Below are positions 1 to 4,896 of a DNA stretch of 7,565 bases, in pieces. The notes beneath the pieces are model-generated. The model was not told where the DNA came from, searched no databases, and saw only the letters and a program-made list of their open reading frames with translations. The position numbers were made by a program, and so were the translations under genes. Source of the DNA: Chloroflexota bacterium (lineage in GTDB: Bacteria > Chloroflexota > Dehalococcoidia > Lucifugimonadales > UBA3495); NCBI GenBank assembly GCA_028874675.1, contig JAPPJA010000194.1, positions 1 to 7,565 of the forward strand, written 5' to 3'. Numbering within the stretch: position 1 is the stretch's first letter; the number at the start of each line of letters is the position of its first letter.

Positions 1-2
1 CT

Positions 3-968
3 CCTGCCTCGCTGCTGGAGTTCTTCAGAGATGCGGAAGCAACTCCGGAATGGGTGGATTACGATCAGTTCTTGCCGGGCGTCCGCATGTTCCACCGGCA
101 CTCGCCGGTAGTTCTTGCGGCTTTCGTGGCGGGCACCCTGATAGAGGGTTTCGCGACAAACATTGCCAGGTCCTTCTTCATCACCGGGCGGGTGCGGGAC
201 CAGGGCGTAAGGCGCCTGGGGCAGAACAACCGCCACATCATTGAGATATTCTTTCCTGGCGGTATGCAGCGGCACGGCGACGGCTGGAAGCTTTCGGTCC
301 GTATCAGGATTGTCCATGCCCAGGTAAGGCGCCTTTTGAAATCGTCCCCTGACTGGGACCAGGAGGCCTGGGGGGAGCCGATCAGCGCGGCGCACCTGGG
401 ATACGCGATTGCCGGCTTTTCGGCCAGATTGCTGAATCACATGAAGACGCTGGGGGCCACATACACCGACGAGGAATATGACAGCTTCATGGCCGTCTGG
501 CGCTTTTCTGGGCACCTGATGGGCATTCCGGACAGCATCCTTTTCCAGAATGCGGATGAGGCATTGAAACTGCTGGAGATCGGGGGCATGTGCGAGCCTG
601 ACACTCCCCTTGAATCGGTGGTGATGGCCAACGCGCTGATTAACTCCGCTCCCTTGCTGGTGGGTATTACTGATGCCAGGGACCGTCAAAGGCTGGCCAA
701 CTACGTGTACCGGGTTTCCCGCGGCCTCATCGGTAATGAGGCGGCCGATGCGCTGCAATACCCGAAATTATCTACTCATGGCGTGCTCTGGTACTTCAAG
801 ATGACGCAACGCTACGGCTCCCTCCTGGACAGGCTGCTGCCCATCCGCAGCCAGAAAAGCGACCACGCCAGGTTTATGTCCCTGCTGGAGGTCTCCATAT
901 ACGACGAGGGTGGGATCTCCTACGCGTTGCCCGACAACGTCAACGCTGAGAGGTCGTCCCACTACTGA
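3..968 (+). CDS. DUF2236 / MpaB-like (latex-clearing-protein-related) oxygenase, 5'-truncated
   Basis: The frame is open from the first complete codon at position 3 to TGA at 966-968, so 321 residues are visible and the true start lies off the window. A GTG at 54 is not a credible start because in-frame protein-like sequence continues upstream of it. The protein resembles the DUF2236 fold shared by MpaB and rubber oxygenase Lcp, in which a b-type haem is bound and oxygen chemistry is performed. The supporting motifs are a helix with VRIRIVHAQVRRLL (His at visible residue 105, codon 315-317), the family's characteristic Arg/His-rich segment, and a later RFSGHLMGIPD segment (visible residues 167-177). 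I infer that the His belongs to the haem or active site; the alignment was made from memory. The mostly helical chain shows no signal peptide in the visible part. The substrate cannot be predicted. The next gene starts 214 nt downstream from its own promoter, so this is probably a separate transcription unit. Confidence 0.72.
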   Translation, partial: PASLLEFFRDAEATPEWVDYDQFLPGVRMFHRHSPVVLAAFVAGTLIEGFATNIARSFFITGRVRDQGVRRLGQNNRHIIEIFFPGGMQRHGDGWKLSVRIRIVHAQVRRLLKSSPDWDQEAWGEPISAAHLGYAIAGFSARLLNHMKTLGATYTDEEYDSFMAVWRFSGHLMGIPDSILFQNADEALKLLEIGGMCEPDTPLESVVMANALINSAPLLVGITDARDRQRLANYVYRVSRGLIGNEAADALQYPKLSTHGVLWYFKMTQRYGSLLDRLLPIRSQKSDHARFMSLLEVSIYDEGGISYALPDNVNAERSSHY

Positions 969-1039
969 TTCCGCCCTGGTCGGGGTTGCCGCCGGGTTCC
1001 CTTCTTCCTCAGAACCGCCATTGACCTGTCCCCACAAAT

Positions 1040-1052
1040 TGACGGCCCGTCA
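1040..1052. promoter_or_regulatory. 13-bp perfect palindrome, candidate operator
   Basis: TGACGG and CCGTCA are exact inverse complements around a single central C. The site lies 52 bp upstream of the -35 hexamer of the promoter at 1105-1132. Its centre (1046) is about 93 bp upstream of the start expected from that promoter, a distance compatible with an upstream activator site. No cognate regulator is visible in the window. It could also be a chance palindrome. Confidence 0.3.
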
Positions 1053-1104
1053 GAGGCAGGCGCCCTCGGCCCGTTCGCGGATGTTGTACGCCGATCCCGT
1101 CAAG

Positions 1105-1132
1105 TTGACATCGTATCTGCCGGGGCTATAAT
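1105..1132 (+). promoter_or_regulatory. sigma-70-type promoter for the ThDP enzyme genes
   Basis: TTGACA at 1105-1110 and TATAAT at 1127-1132 both match the housekeeping consensus perfectly, with a 16-bp spacer. Transcription should begin near 1139, giving a 5' leader of about 44 nt before the ATG at 1183. The leader contains a small stem-loop, CCGGC-TATT-GCCGG (1152-1165), just before the ribosome binding site. The position between two coding regions and directly upstream of the alpha-subunit gene supports a real promoter. Activity is inferred from sequence only. Confidence 0.8.
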
Positions 1133-1182
1133 CAAGCCAATCCAAAGCTGGCCGGCTATTGCCGGAGAAGGCAGGTAAGAGA

Positions 1183-1701
1183 ATGACTCAACACGGGGAA
1201 GGTGAACTCAGTCCCGAAGTGGTAATGGCCGAAATGAAGAAGAACGGGGTCACCCACGTGGTGTGGCTGCCCGACAGCGAGACCAACTTCCTGTATTTGC
1301 TGATGGAAGCGGACCCGGACCTGGACCTGATTCCCGTCAGTCGGGAGGGTCAGGCCTTTTCCACCGCAGCCGGCCTGACCGTAGGCGGCAAGAAGCCCGT
1401 CATCCTGATCCAGAACACAGGGATGATGGAGTCGGGCGACTCCCTGCGGGGCTGGGGCCTCAGCCTGAACATTCCGGTGGTGATGATGGTGGGCTACCGG
1501 GGCTGGACGCGCCACGGCGTGAACACCGACACCGCCGCCACCTACACCGAGCGGTTCCTGAACGCCTTCGGCATTCAATACTACCTGGTGGAGAATGGCG
1601 AGGACGCTCCCCGCATCTCCGTAGCCTTCGAAGAGGCATCCCGTACCCGCCGCCCGGTTGCGGTGCTGGTGGGTGACGAGTACCACGGGTTTAACCGGTA
1701 G
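1183..1701 (+). CDS. ThDP-dependent decarboxylase alpha subunit (PYR domain), sulfopyruvate decarboxylase ComD-like
   Basis: A 172-residue protein with the fold pattern of the pyrimidine-binding (PYR) half of a split ThDP decarboxylase. It resembles the ComD subunit of sulfopyruvate decarboxylase and the N-terminal half of phosphonopyruvate decarboxylase. The visible marks are SREGQAFSTAAGL (Glu55, expected to contact the ThDP aminopyrimidine), then PVILIQNTGMMESGD (residues 72-86), which matches the family's QNSG motif, then IPVVMMVGYRGW. ATG 1183 is preferred over the in-frame TTG at 1159 because AGGTAAG lies just upstream and the N-terminus then has the usual length. A C-terminal VLVGDEYHGFNR ends the domain. 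The partner PP-domain gene starts 115 nt downstream. Together they should form an alpha/beta enzyme that decarboxylates a 2-oxo acid. Sulfopyruvate (coenzyme M or sulfolactate metabolism) is the family archetype, but the substrate here is unproven. Confidence 0.82.
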   Translation: MTQHGEGELSPEVVMAEMKKNGVTHVVWLPDSETNFLYLLMEADPDLDLIPVSREGQAFSTAAGLTVGGKKPVILIQNTGMMESGDSLRGWGLSLNIPVVMMVGYRGWTRHGVNTDTAATYTERFLNAFGIQYYLVENGEDAPRISVAFEEASRTRRPVAVLVGDEYHGFNR

Positions 1702-1740
1702 AATCAAACGTCGAAATGCAGGATTGAGGAGACTGTTTGT

Positions 1741-1824
1741 ATGTCGCCATTCAGTCCCAACGGGAAAAACCGGCTAACCGGTATATCCTGCCATACATGT
1801 AAAACAGAGAGGCAACATGATTGA
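1741..1824 (+). CDS. 27-residue candidate leader ORF overlapping the beta-subunit start
   Basis: ATG at 1741 is preceded by AGGAG at 1727-1731 with a 9-nt spacer, a better Shine-Dalgarno than many genes here. The frame runs 27 codons to TGA at 1822-1824, reading MSPFSPNGKNRL, then a CHTC segment, then KTERQHD. The stop lies 3-8 nt beyond the first base of the beta-subunit ATG (1817), in a different frame, so a ribosome ending here could re-initiate on the beta gene. No homolog is recognised. It may be a translational-coupling leader peptide or a chance ORF. Confidence 0.35.
   Translation: MSPFSPNGKNRLTGISCHTCKTERQHD
1769..1782 (+). repeat. Short inverted repeat upstream of the beta-subunit gene
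   Basis: ACCGG-CTAA-CCGGT forms a perfect 5-bp stem with a 4-nt loop, 34 nt before the beta ATG and inside the small ORF at 1741-1824. It shares CCGGCTA with the stem-loop at 1152-1165 in the alpha leader. The 9-mer TAACCGGTA also occurs at 1692-1700, over the alpha stop codon. There is no T tract, so it is not a terminator. Function is unknown. Confidence 0.3.
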
Positions 1825-2407
1825 CACTGCGGAGATGCTGAAGGCCTTCGCTCCCCACCGGGGCGATTCCATAGTTATCCCCGGTCGCGGAGGACGGCAC
1901 TGGACCCAGATAAGCGACCAACCCAACCGGGACCTGCCCGTGGGCGACCCGGCCATGGGCGGACACGCATCCTTCGGGCTGGGCGTGGCGCTGTCGCTGC
2001 CCGACGAACGGGTGATCCTGTTTGACTCGGAAGGCGACGTGCTGATGAACATGGGGGCCCTGCCGACCATCGCGGAGAAGGCGCCGAAGAACTTTTACCA
2101 TTTCATGCTGGACAACGAGTGCTACGCCACCACCGGCGGACAGCCCGTGCCCAATGCCAAGAACATCGCCTACGACGTTATCGCCAAGGGTTCGGGCTAC
2201 CCGGCCACCTATGCCTTCGACAACCTGGAAGACTTTGCCACCCACCTGGAGGAGATCCTGGGGCAGCCGGGGCCGGTGTTCGTGGCCTTGAAGGTGAATC
2301 CGGAAGTGGAGAATACGCCCATTGGGGCCCGGGTCCGGTGGCAGACGCGCTCCCGCACCCAGGTAATTGACGACTTGAAGGACGAACTGGGTATTGAGGG
2401 ACCGTAG
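1817..2407 (+). CDS. ThDP-dependent decarboxylase beta subunit (PP domain), sulfopyruvate decarboxylase ComE-like
   Basis: A 196-residue protein corresponding to the diphosphate-binding (PP) half of a ThDP enzyme, the expected partner of the upstream alpha subunit. AGAGAGG (1806-1812) precedes the ATG by 4 nt, and an in-frame TAA upstream rules out an earlier start. Domain marks are DPAMGGHASFGLGVALSLP (residues 44-62), then DSEGDVLMNMGALPTI (70-85), then LDNECYATTGGQ (98-109), where Asn100 is the expected Mg ligand. The usual Gly-Asp-Gly before the LLMN-type helix is Ser71-Glu72-Gly73 here, so Glu replaces the Mg-binding Asp. The remaining spacing (28 residues from Glu72 to Asn100) is normal for the family. 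The enzyme should be cytosolic. Decarboxylation of sulfopyruvate or another 2-oxo acid is plausible, but the altered motif makes the exact reaction uncertain. Confidence 0.82.
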   Translation: MIDTAEMLKAFAPHRGDSIVIPGRGGRHWTQISDQPNRDLPVGDPAMGGHASFGLGVALSLPDERVILFDSEGDVLMNMGALPTIAEKAPKNFYHFMLDNECYATTGGQPVPNAKNIAYDVIAKGSGYPATYAFDNLEDFATHLEEILGQPGPVFVALKVNPEVENTPIGARVRWQTRSRTQVIDDLKDELGIEGP

Positions 2408-2410
2408 TTC

Positions 2411-2425
2411 GCGGGTTAGCCCCCG
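2411..2425 (+). other. Small GC hairpin after the beta-subunit gene
   Basis: GCGGG and CCCGC pair around a 5-nt loop only 3 nt beyond the beta stop codon. No T tract follows, so it is at most a weak 3'-end or stability element, not a convincing intrinsic terminator. The rest of the gap to the next promoter (2426-2571) holds no supported gene; a 5-bp GCGAA/TTCGC hairpin lies at 2552-2567. Confidence 0.3.
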
Positions 2426-2571
2426 CTCCCCAATACATTTCCGTACCACCGAATAGAGCGGGACAAGGCCTCCGCAATGGTCCAATTCCCCTGTTTTGGG
2501 CCCCGGAGTGCGGCCGACGAGCGGATGGGATACCCTTGGCAATCAACGGTTGCGAAAGGTGATTCGCCCAA

Positions 2572-2601
2572 TTGACAAGCAACCCCTGGTGTTTATATAA
2601 T
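2572..2601 (+). promoter_or_regulatory. sigma-70-type promoter for the tRNA-tuf cluster
   Basis: TTGACA at 2572-2577 and TATAAT at 2596-2601 are both perfect consensus hexamers with an 18-bp spacer. The expected start is near 2608, about 68 nt before the first tRNA. This is the only strong promoter between the metabolic genes and the translation cluster, so it probably feeds the tRNAs, tuf and perhaps the genes beyond. An intrinsic-terminator-like hairpin follows almost at once. Confidence 0.8.
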
Positions 2602-2630
2602 TTTCCACGTATCAAGCAGGCTGGCGGAAT

Positions 2631-2655
2631 GGCCCCGACTTTGCGGGGCCTTTTT
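2631..2655 (+). terminator. Promoter-proximal intrinsic terminator / attenuator
   Basis: GGCCCCG (2631-2637) and CGGGGCC (2644-2650) form a 7-bp all-GC stem around a 6-nt loop, followed directly by five T residues (2651-2655). This is the classic Rho-independent layout. It lies about 23 nt after the predicted transcription start and 21 nt before tRNA-Thr. It may end an RNA of about 48 nt, act as an attenuator for the tRNA-tuf operon, or end read-through from the left. No T run flanks the minus-strand version, so it acts on + transcripts only. Confidence 0.72.
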
Positions 2656-2675
2656 CTAGTCTGAAGATAGTGTCT

Positions 2676-2751
2676 GCCCCTGTGGCGCAATTGGAAGCGC
2701 AGTCGACTTGTAATCGACAGGTTAGGGGTTCGAGTCCCCTCTGGGGCTCCA
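2676..2751 (+). tRNA. tRNA-Thr (anticodon TGT), CCA encoded
   Basis: A complete 76-nt cloverleaf. It has acceptor GCCCCTG/CTGGGGC, D stem GCGC/GCGC, anticodon stem GTCGA/TCGAC with loop CTTGTAA (anticodon TGT, reading ACA), 5-nt variable loop, T stem AGGGG/CCCCT with loop TTCGAGT, discriminator T and genomic CCA. Position 6 is T opposite T67, a mismatch inside an otherwise GC-rich acceptor stem. It is the first tRNA of the cluster and corresponds in place and anticodon to E. coli thrU. Confidence 0.96.
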
Positions 2752-2765
2752 TAGATTACTATCCA

Positions 2766-2813
2766 AACCCAGAATTGCCGAACTGGGTTGAAGCTTTCTC
2801 CGGAAGCGGAGAA
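2766..2813 (+). other. Two hairpins in the tRNA-Thr / tRNA-Tyr spacer
   Basis: AACCCAG (2766-2772) pairs with CTGGGTT (2783-2789) around a 10-nt loop. TTCTCC (2796-2801) then pairs with GGAGAA (2808-2813) around a 6-nt loop. Neither is followed by a T tract. They probably fold in the precursor transcript and may guide tRNA processing; no other function is visible. Confidence 0.45.
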
Positions 2814-2825
2814 GGGCGCAGGCAG

Positions 2826-2913
2826 GGAGGGGTGGGTGAGTGGTTAAAGCCACCAGACTGTAAATCTGGCGTCCGGAAGGACTTCGCAGGTTCGAATCCT
2901 GCCCCCTCCACCA
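2826..2913 (+). tRNA. tRNA-Tyr (anticodon GTA), CCA encoded
   Basis: An 88-nt class II tRNA with acceptor GGAGGGG/CCCCTCC, anticodon stem CCAGA/TCTGG with loop CTGTAAA (anticodon GTA), a long variable arm (GTCC/GGAC around GGAA) typical of bacterial tRNA-Tyr, T stem GCAGG/CCTGC with loop TTCGAAT, discriminator A and encoded CCA. It corresponds in position to E. coli tyrU. Confidence 0.96.
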
Positions 2914-2950
2914 CCCAAAATGGCAGGATACAAGAAAACCAAATCTATTC

Positions 2951-2956
2951 TATAAT
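2951..2956 (+). promoter_or_regulatory. Possible internal -10 element before tRNA-Thr(GGT)
   Basis: A perfect TATAAT lies 13 bp before the second tRNA-Thr, inside an A/T-rich spacer. The best upstream hexamer at 18 bp spacing, GATACA (2927-2932), matches the -35 consensus at only three of six positions. A secondary promoter feeding tRNA-Thr and tuf is possible but weakly supported. Confidence 0.3.
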
Positions 2957-2969
2957 TTTGGGGTAGCGA

Positions 2970-3044
2970 GCCCAGATAGCTCAGCGGTAGAGCACGTTCT
3001 TGGTAAGAACGGGGTCGGCGGTTCAATCCCGCCTCTGGGCTCCA
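2970..3044 (+). tRNA. tRNA-Thr (anticodon GGT), CCA encoded
   Basis: A complete 75-nt cloverleaf. It has acceptor GCCCAGA/TCTGGGC fully paired, D stem GCTC/GAGC, anticodon stem CGTTC/GAACG with loop TTGGTAA (anticodon GGT, reading ACC/ACT), T stem GGCGG/CCGCC with loop TTCAATC, discriminator T and genomic CCA. It lies 37 nt upstream of tuf, the position of E. coli thrT ahead of tufB. Co-transcription with tuf, with processing releasing the tRNA, is likely. Confidence 0.97.
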
Positions 3045-3081
3045 TCACTCCCAAAGGAAAAGCAGGAGAGTAGGACAAGAA

Positions 3082-4266
3082 ATGGCCAAGCAGCAGTTCG
3101 ATCGTTCCAAGCCCCACGTAAATGTGGGCACCATCGGTCACGTTGACCACGGCAAGACCACCCTTACAGCCGCGATCACCCGGGTGATGGCGGAGAAGGG
3201 CATGGCCAACTTCCGGGACTTCGGCAGCATCGACAACGCGCCGGAAGAGCGGGAGCGGGGCGTAACCATCGCCATTGCCCACGTGGAATACGAGAGCGAC
3301 ACCCGTCACTATGCGCACGTGGACTGCCCTGGCCACGCCGACTACATCAAGAACATGATCACCGGCGCCGCCCAGATGGACGGGGCAGTGCTGGTGGTAA
3401 GCGCCCCGGACGGCCCCATGCCCCAGACCCGTGAACACATCCTCCTGGCCCGCCAGGTGGAAGTGCCCCGCATCCTGGTCGCCCTGAACAAGGTGGACAT
3501 GATGGATGACGAGGAGTTGCTGGAGCTGGTGGAACTGGAAGTACGTGAGCTGTTGAGCACCTACGACTTCCCCGGCGACGACACCCCCATAGTTCGGGTC
3601 AGCGCCCTCAACGCCATGGAGGGCGAGCCGGAAGCCATGGAGGGCGTAGCCAACCTGGTCCAGGCTATGGACGAATACATTCCCGTACCCGAGCGGCTGA
3701 CCGACCGCCCCTTCCTCATGCCCATTGAGGACGTTTTCGGCATCAAGGGCCGCGGCACCGTGGTTACCGGCCGGGTGGAGCGCGGAATGCTGAAGCAGGG
3801 CGAAGAGATCGAAATTATCCGGTCCGGCGACGTGCGCCGCACCGTGGCCACCGGCCTGGAAATGTTCCACAAGCTGCTGGACTCCACTGAAGCCGGCGAC
3901 GCGGTAGGAATTCTGCTGCGCGGCGTGGACCGGGACGAAGTGGAACGCGGCCAGGTGGTGGTAAAGCCCGGCTCCATGCAGCCGCACCGGCATGCCGAAG
4001 CCGAGGTGTACGTGCTGAGCCGCGAGGAGGGTGGCCGACATACCCCCTTCTTCTCGGGTTACAAGCCCCAGTTCTACATCCGAACCAGTGACATCACGGG
4101 CGAGATTACCCTGCCCGAGGGTGTGGAAATGGTCATGCCTGGCGACAACATCACCATGACCCTGAATTTGATCACCCCCATCGCCCTTGAGGAGCGGCAG
4201 CGCTTTGCCATTCGCGAGGGCGGACGCACCGTGGGGTCCGGCGTCATCACCAGGCTGCTGGACTAA
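3082..4266 (+). CDS. tuf: Elongation factor Tu
   Basis: A 394-residue protein of normal EF-Tu length that carries aminoacyl-tRNA as a GTP complex to the ribosomal A site. All GTPase motifs are present: GHVDHGKT (19-26), the switch I threonine in RGVTI (Thr62), DCPGH (81-85) with the catalytic His85, NKVD (136-139) and SAL (174-176). Domains II and III follow, with VVTGRVERG, LLRGV and the conserved GGRHTPFF and PEGVEMVMPGDN segments. The ATG is preceded by AGGAGAG (3065-3071). Switch I continues as TIAIAHVEYE rather than the TINTAHVEY common elsewhere, which I regard as lineage variation. The tRNA-Thr upstream and rpmG 44 nt downstream fit a co-transcribed translation operon. The codons strongly avoid A/T third positions, as expected for a highly expressed gene in this genome. 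Confidence 0.98.
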   Translation: MAKQQFDRSKPHVNVGTIGHVDHGKTTLTAAITRVMAEKGMANFRDFGSIDNAPEERERGVTIAIAHVEYESDTRHYAHVDCPGHADYIKNMITGAAQMDGAVLVVSAPDGPMPQTREHILLARQVEVPRILVALNKVDMMDDEELLELVELEVRELLSTYDFPGDDTPIVRVSALNAMEGEPEAMEGVANLVQAMDEYIPVPERLTDRPFLMPIEDVFGIKGRGTVVTGRVERGMLKQGEEIEIIRSGDVRRTVATGLEMFHKLLDSTEAGDAVGILLRGVDRDEVERGQVVVKPGSMQPHRHAEAEVYVLSREEGGRHTPFFSGYKPQFYIRTSDITGEITLPEGVEMVMPGDNITMTLNLITPIALEERQRFAIREGGRTVGSGVITRLLD

Positions 4267-4310
4267 CGGTCCCATACGCCTGCGCGGCAGGTGAAGAGAG
4301 AAGGTGAATT

Positions 4311-4481
4311 ATGGCTCGAAAGTCTGCTGATGTCCGCGGTGTGATAACTCTCCAGTGCGGCGAATGCCGGGAGCGGAATTACGCCACGGTAAAAAACCGC
4401 CGGAATGACACCCAGCGGATGGAACTGCGCAAGTACTGTTCCCGCTGCCGGGGACACAAGACTCACCGCGAAGTACGGTAG
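4311..4481 (+). CDS. rpmG: 50S ribosomal protein L33, zinc-ribbon (C+) form
   Basis: A 56-codon gene starting at ATG 4311 with AAGGTGA (4301-4307) just ahead. The product begins MARKSADVRGVITLQC and carries two CxxC pairs (Cys16/Cys19 and Cys43/Cys46), the zinc-binding form of L33. The central NYATVKNRRND and ELRKYCSRC segments are typical of the family. L33 sits near the E site of the large subunit. Its location between tuf and secE is the standard bacterial order. The stop TAG (4479-4481) is 6 nt before the secE start, so the two are probably translationally coupled. The four-cysteine form implies expression under zinc-sufficient conditions. Confidence 0.95.
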   Translation: MARKSADVRGVITLQCGECRERNYATVKNRRNDTQRMELRKYCSRCRGHKTHREVR

Positions 4482-4487
4482 TCGGTA

Positions 4488-4748
4488 ATGGCGCGCGTCG
4501 GTACGCAACAGCGTAACCAGTCGCCCATCACTCCCCGCAGTGTGGGACGGGTCAGCCCGGTACTCTTCCTCCAGGAAGTGATATCGGAGTTGCGAAAGTC
4601 GGTATGGCCCAGCAAGGAAGAAACGGCCCGGCTTACCGCCATCGTCATTGCCCTGTCGGTGGCCGTGGGCTTCTTCCTTGGCGGCCTGGACCGGGTGTTT
4701 GCCGAACTGTTTAACCGGGGAATCTTCGCCGTGTTCCGGTTTTTCTAA
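4488..4748 (+). CDS. secE: Preprotein translocase subunit SecE
   Basis: An 86-residue, single-span bacterial SecE, the clamp subunit that stabilises SecY in the inner-membrane protein-conducting channel. The amphipathic conserved helix FLQEVISELRKSVWPSKEE (residues 27-45) contains the family signature around Lys-Ser-Val-Trp-Pro. One hydrophobic segment follows (about 49-67, LTAIVIALSVAVGFFLGGL). The N-terminal 20 residues are basic and probably disordered. ATG 4488 has almost no Shine-Dalgarno, which suggests coupling to rpmG, whose stop lies 6 nt upstream. The E. coli-type three-span form is absent. A tRNA-Trp gene, often found just before secE, is not present. The gene order with nusG downstream is universal enough to support the call. 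Confidence 0.94.
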   Translation: MARVGTQQRNQSPITPRSVGRVSPVLFLQEVISELRKSVWPSKEETARLTAIVIALSVAVGFFLGGLDRVFAELFNRGIFAVFRFF

Positions 4749-4807
4749 AGGCTGCCGGAAACACGGGAGGCTCGGGTTCCGCCCATAGCCGGCCATGAAA
4801 CCACAGT

Positions 4808-4854
4808 CCATTGACAGCAAGCCCGCCAGCGCGGCGGGCTTGTGAAGTCAATGG
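4808..4854 (+). other. Two-tier stem-loop in the secE-nusG gap, no T tract
   Basis: An outer perfect 8-bp stem, CCATTGAC (4808-4815) with GTCAATGG (4847-4854), encloses a small internal loop and a perfect 10-bp stem (4818-4827 with 4833-4842) closed by the 5-nt loop AGCGC. Eighteen paired positions in 47 nt is far beyond background. No T run follows, so it is not a standard terminator. It ends 42 nt before nusG and leaves the AAGGGAG binding site (4879-4885) free. It may be an RNase processing or stability element, a pause site, or a short interspersed palindrome. The TTGACA inside the outer stem has no matching -10. Confidence 0.7.
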
Positions 4855-4896
4855 CACAGGCCCGCGACCCGAAGTTTGAAGGGAGCGTGACGGCTT

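Noticed and set aside
36..49. A 14-nt exact repeat, GAAGCAACTCCGGA, also at 7453-7466
   Set aside because: One 14-mer match in a GC-biased 7.5-kb window is near chance; the copies lie in unrelated contexts (coding versus rplJ-rplL spacer) with no extended similarity.
910..1131. A 73-codon plus-strand ORF overlapping the end of the MpaB-like gene
   Set aside because: No Shine-Dalgarno, composition biased to Pro/Ser/Thr/Arg, and it runs across the promoter region; no family resemblance.
2499..2505. GGCCCCG copy as an antiterminator for the hairpin at 2631-2650
   Set aside because: It lies upstream of the predicted promoter, so it is absent from transcripts that start there; relevant only to read-through from the left, for which there is no evidence.
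1156..2542. Minus-strand ORFs opposite the two ThDP subunit genes
   Set aside because: They mirror the real genes, show no motif or plausible binding site, and their Gly/His/Val/Gln-rich composition is that of antisense shadows.
2670..2966. A 98-codon plus-strand ORF across the first two tRNAs
   Set aside because: It is a translation of tRNA-Thr and tRNA-Tyr sequence, a well-known source of spurious proteins.
2950..4275. A 441-codon minus-strand ORF spanning all of tuf and a tRNA
   Set aside because: It is the shadow of tuf in a GC-rich genome, with His/Gly/Val-rich low-complexity composition and no recognisable domain; it also runs through tRNA-Thr.
4811..4816. TTGACA as a -35 box for nusG
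   Set aside because: No -10-like hexamer occurs at 15-19 bp downstream; that region is the GC-rich inner stem of the hairpin.
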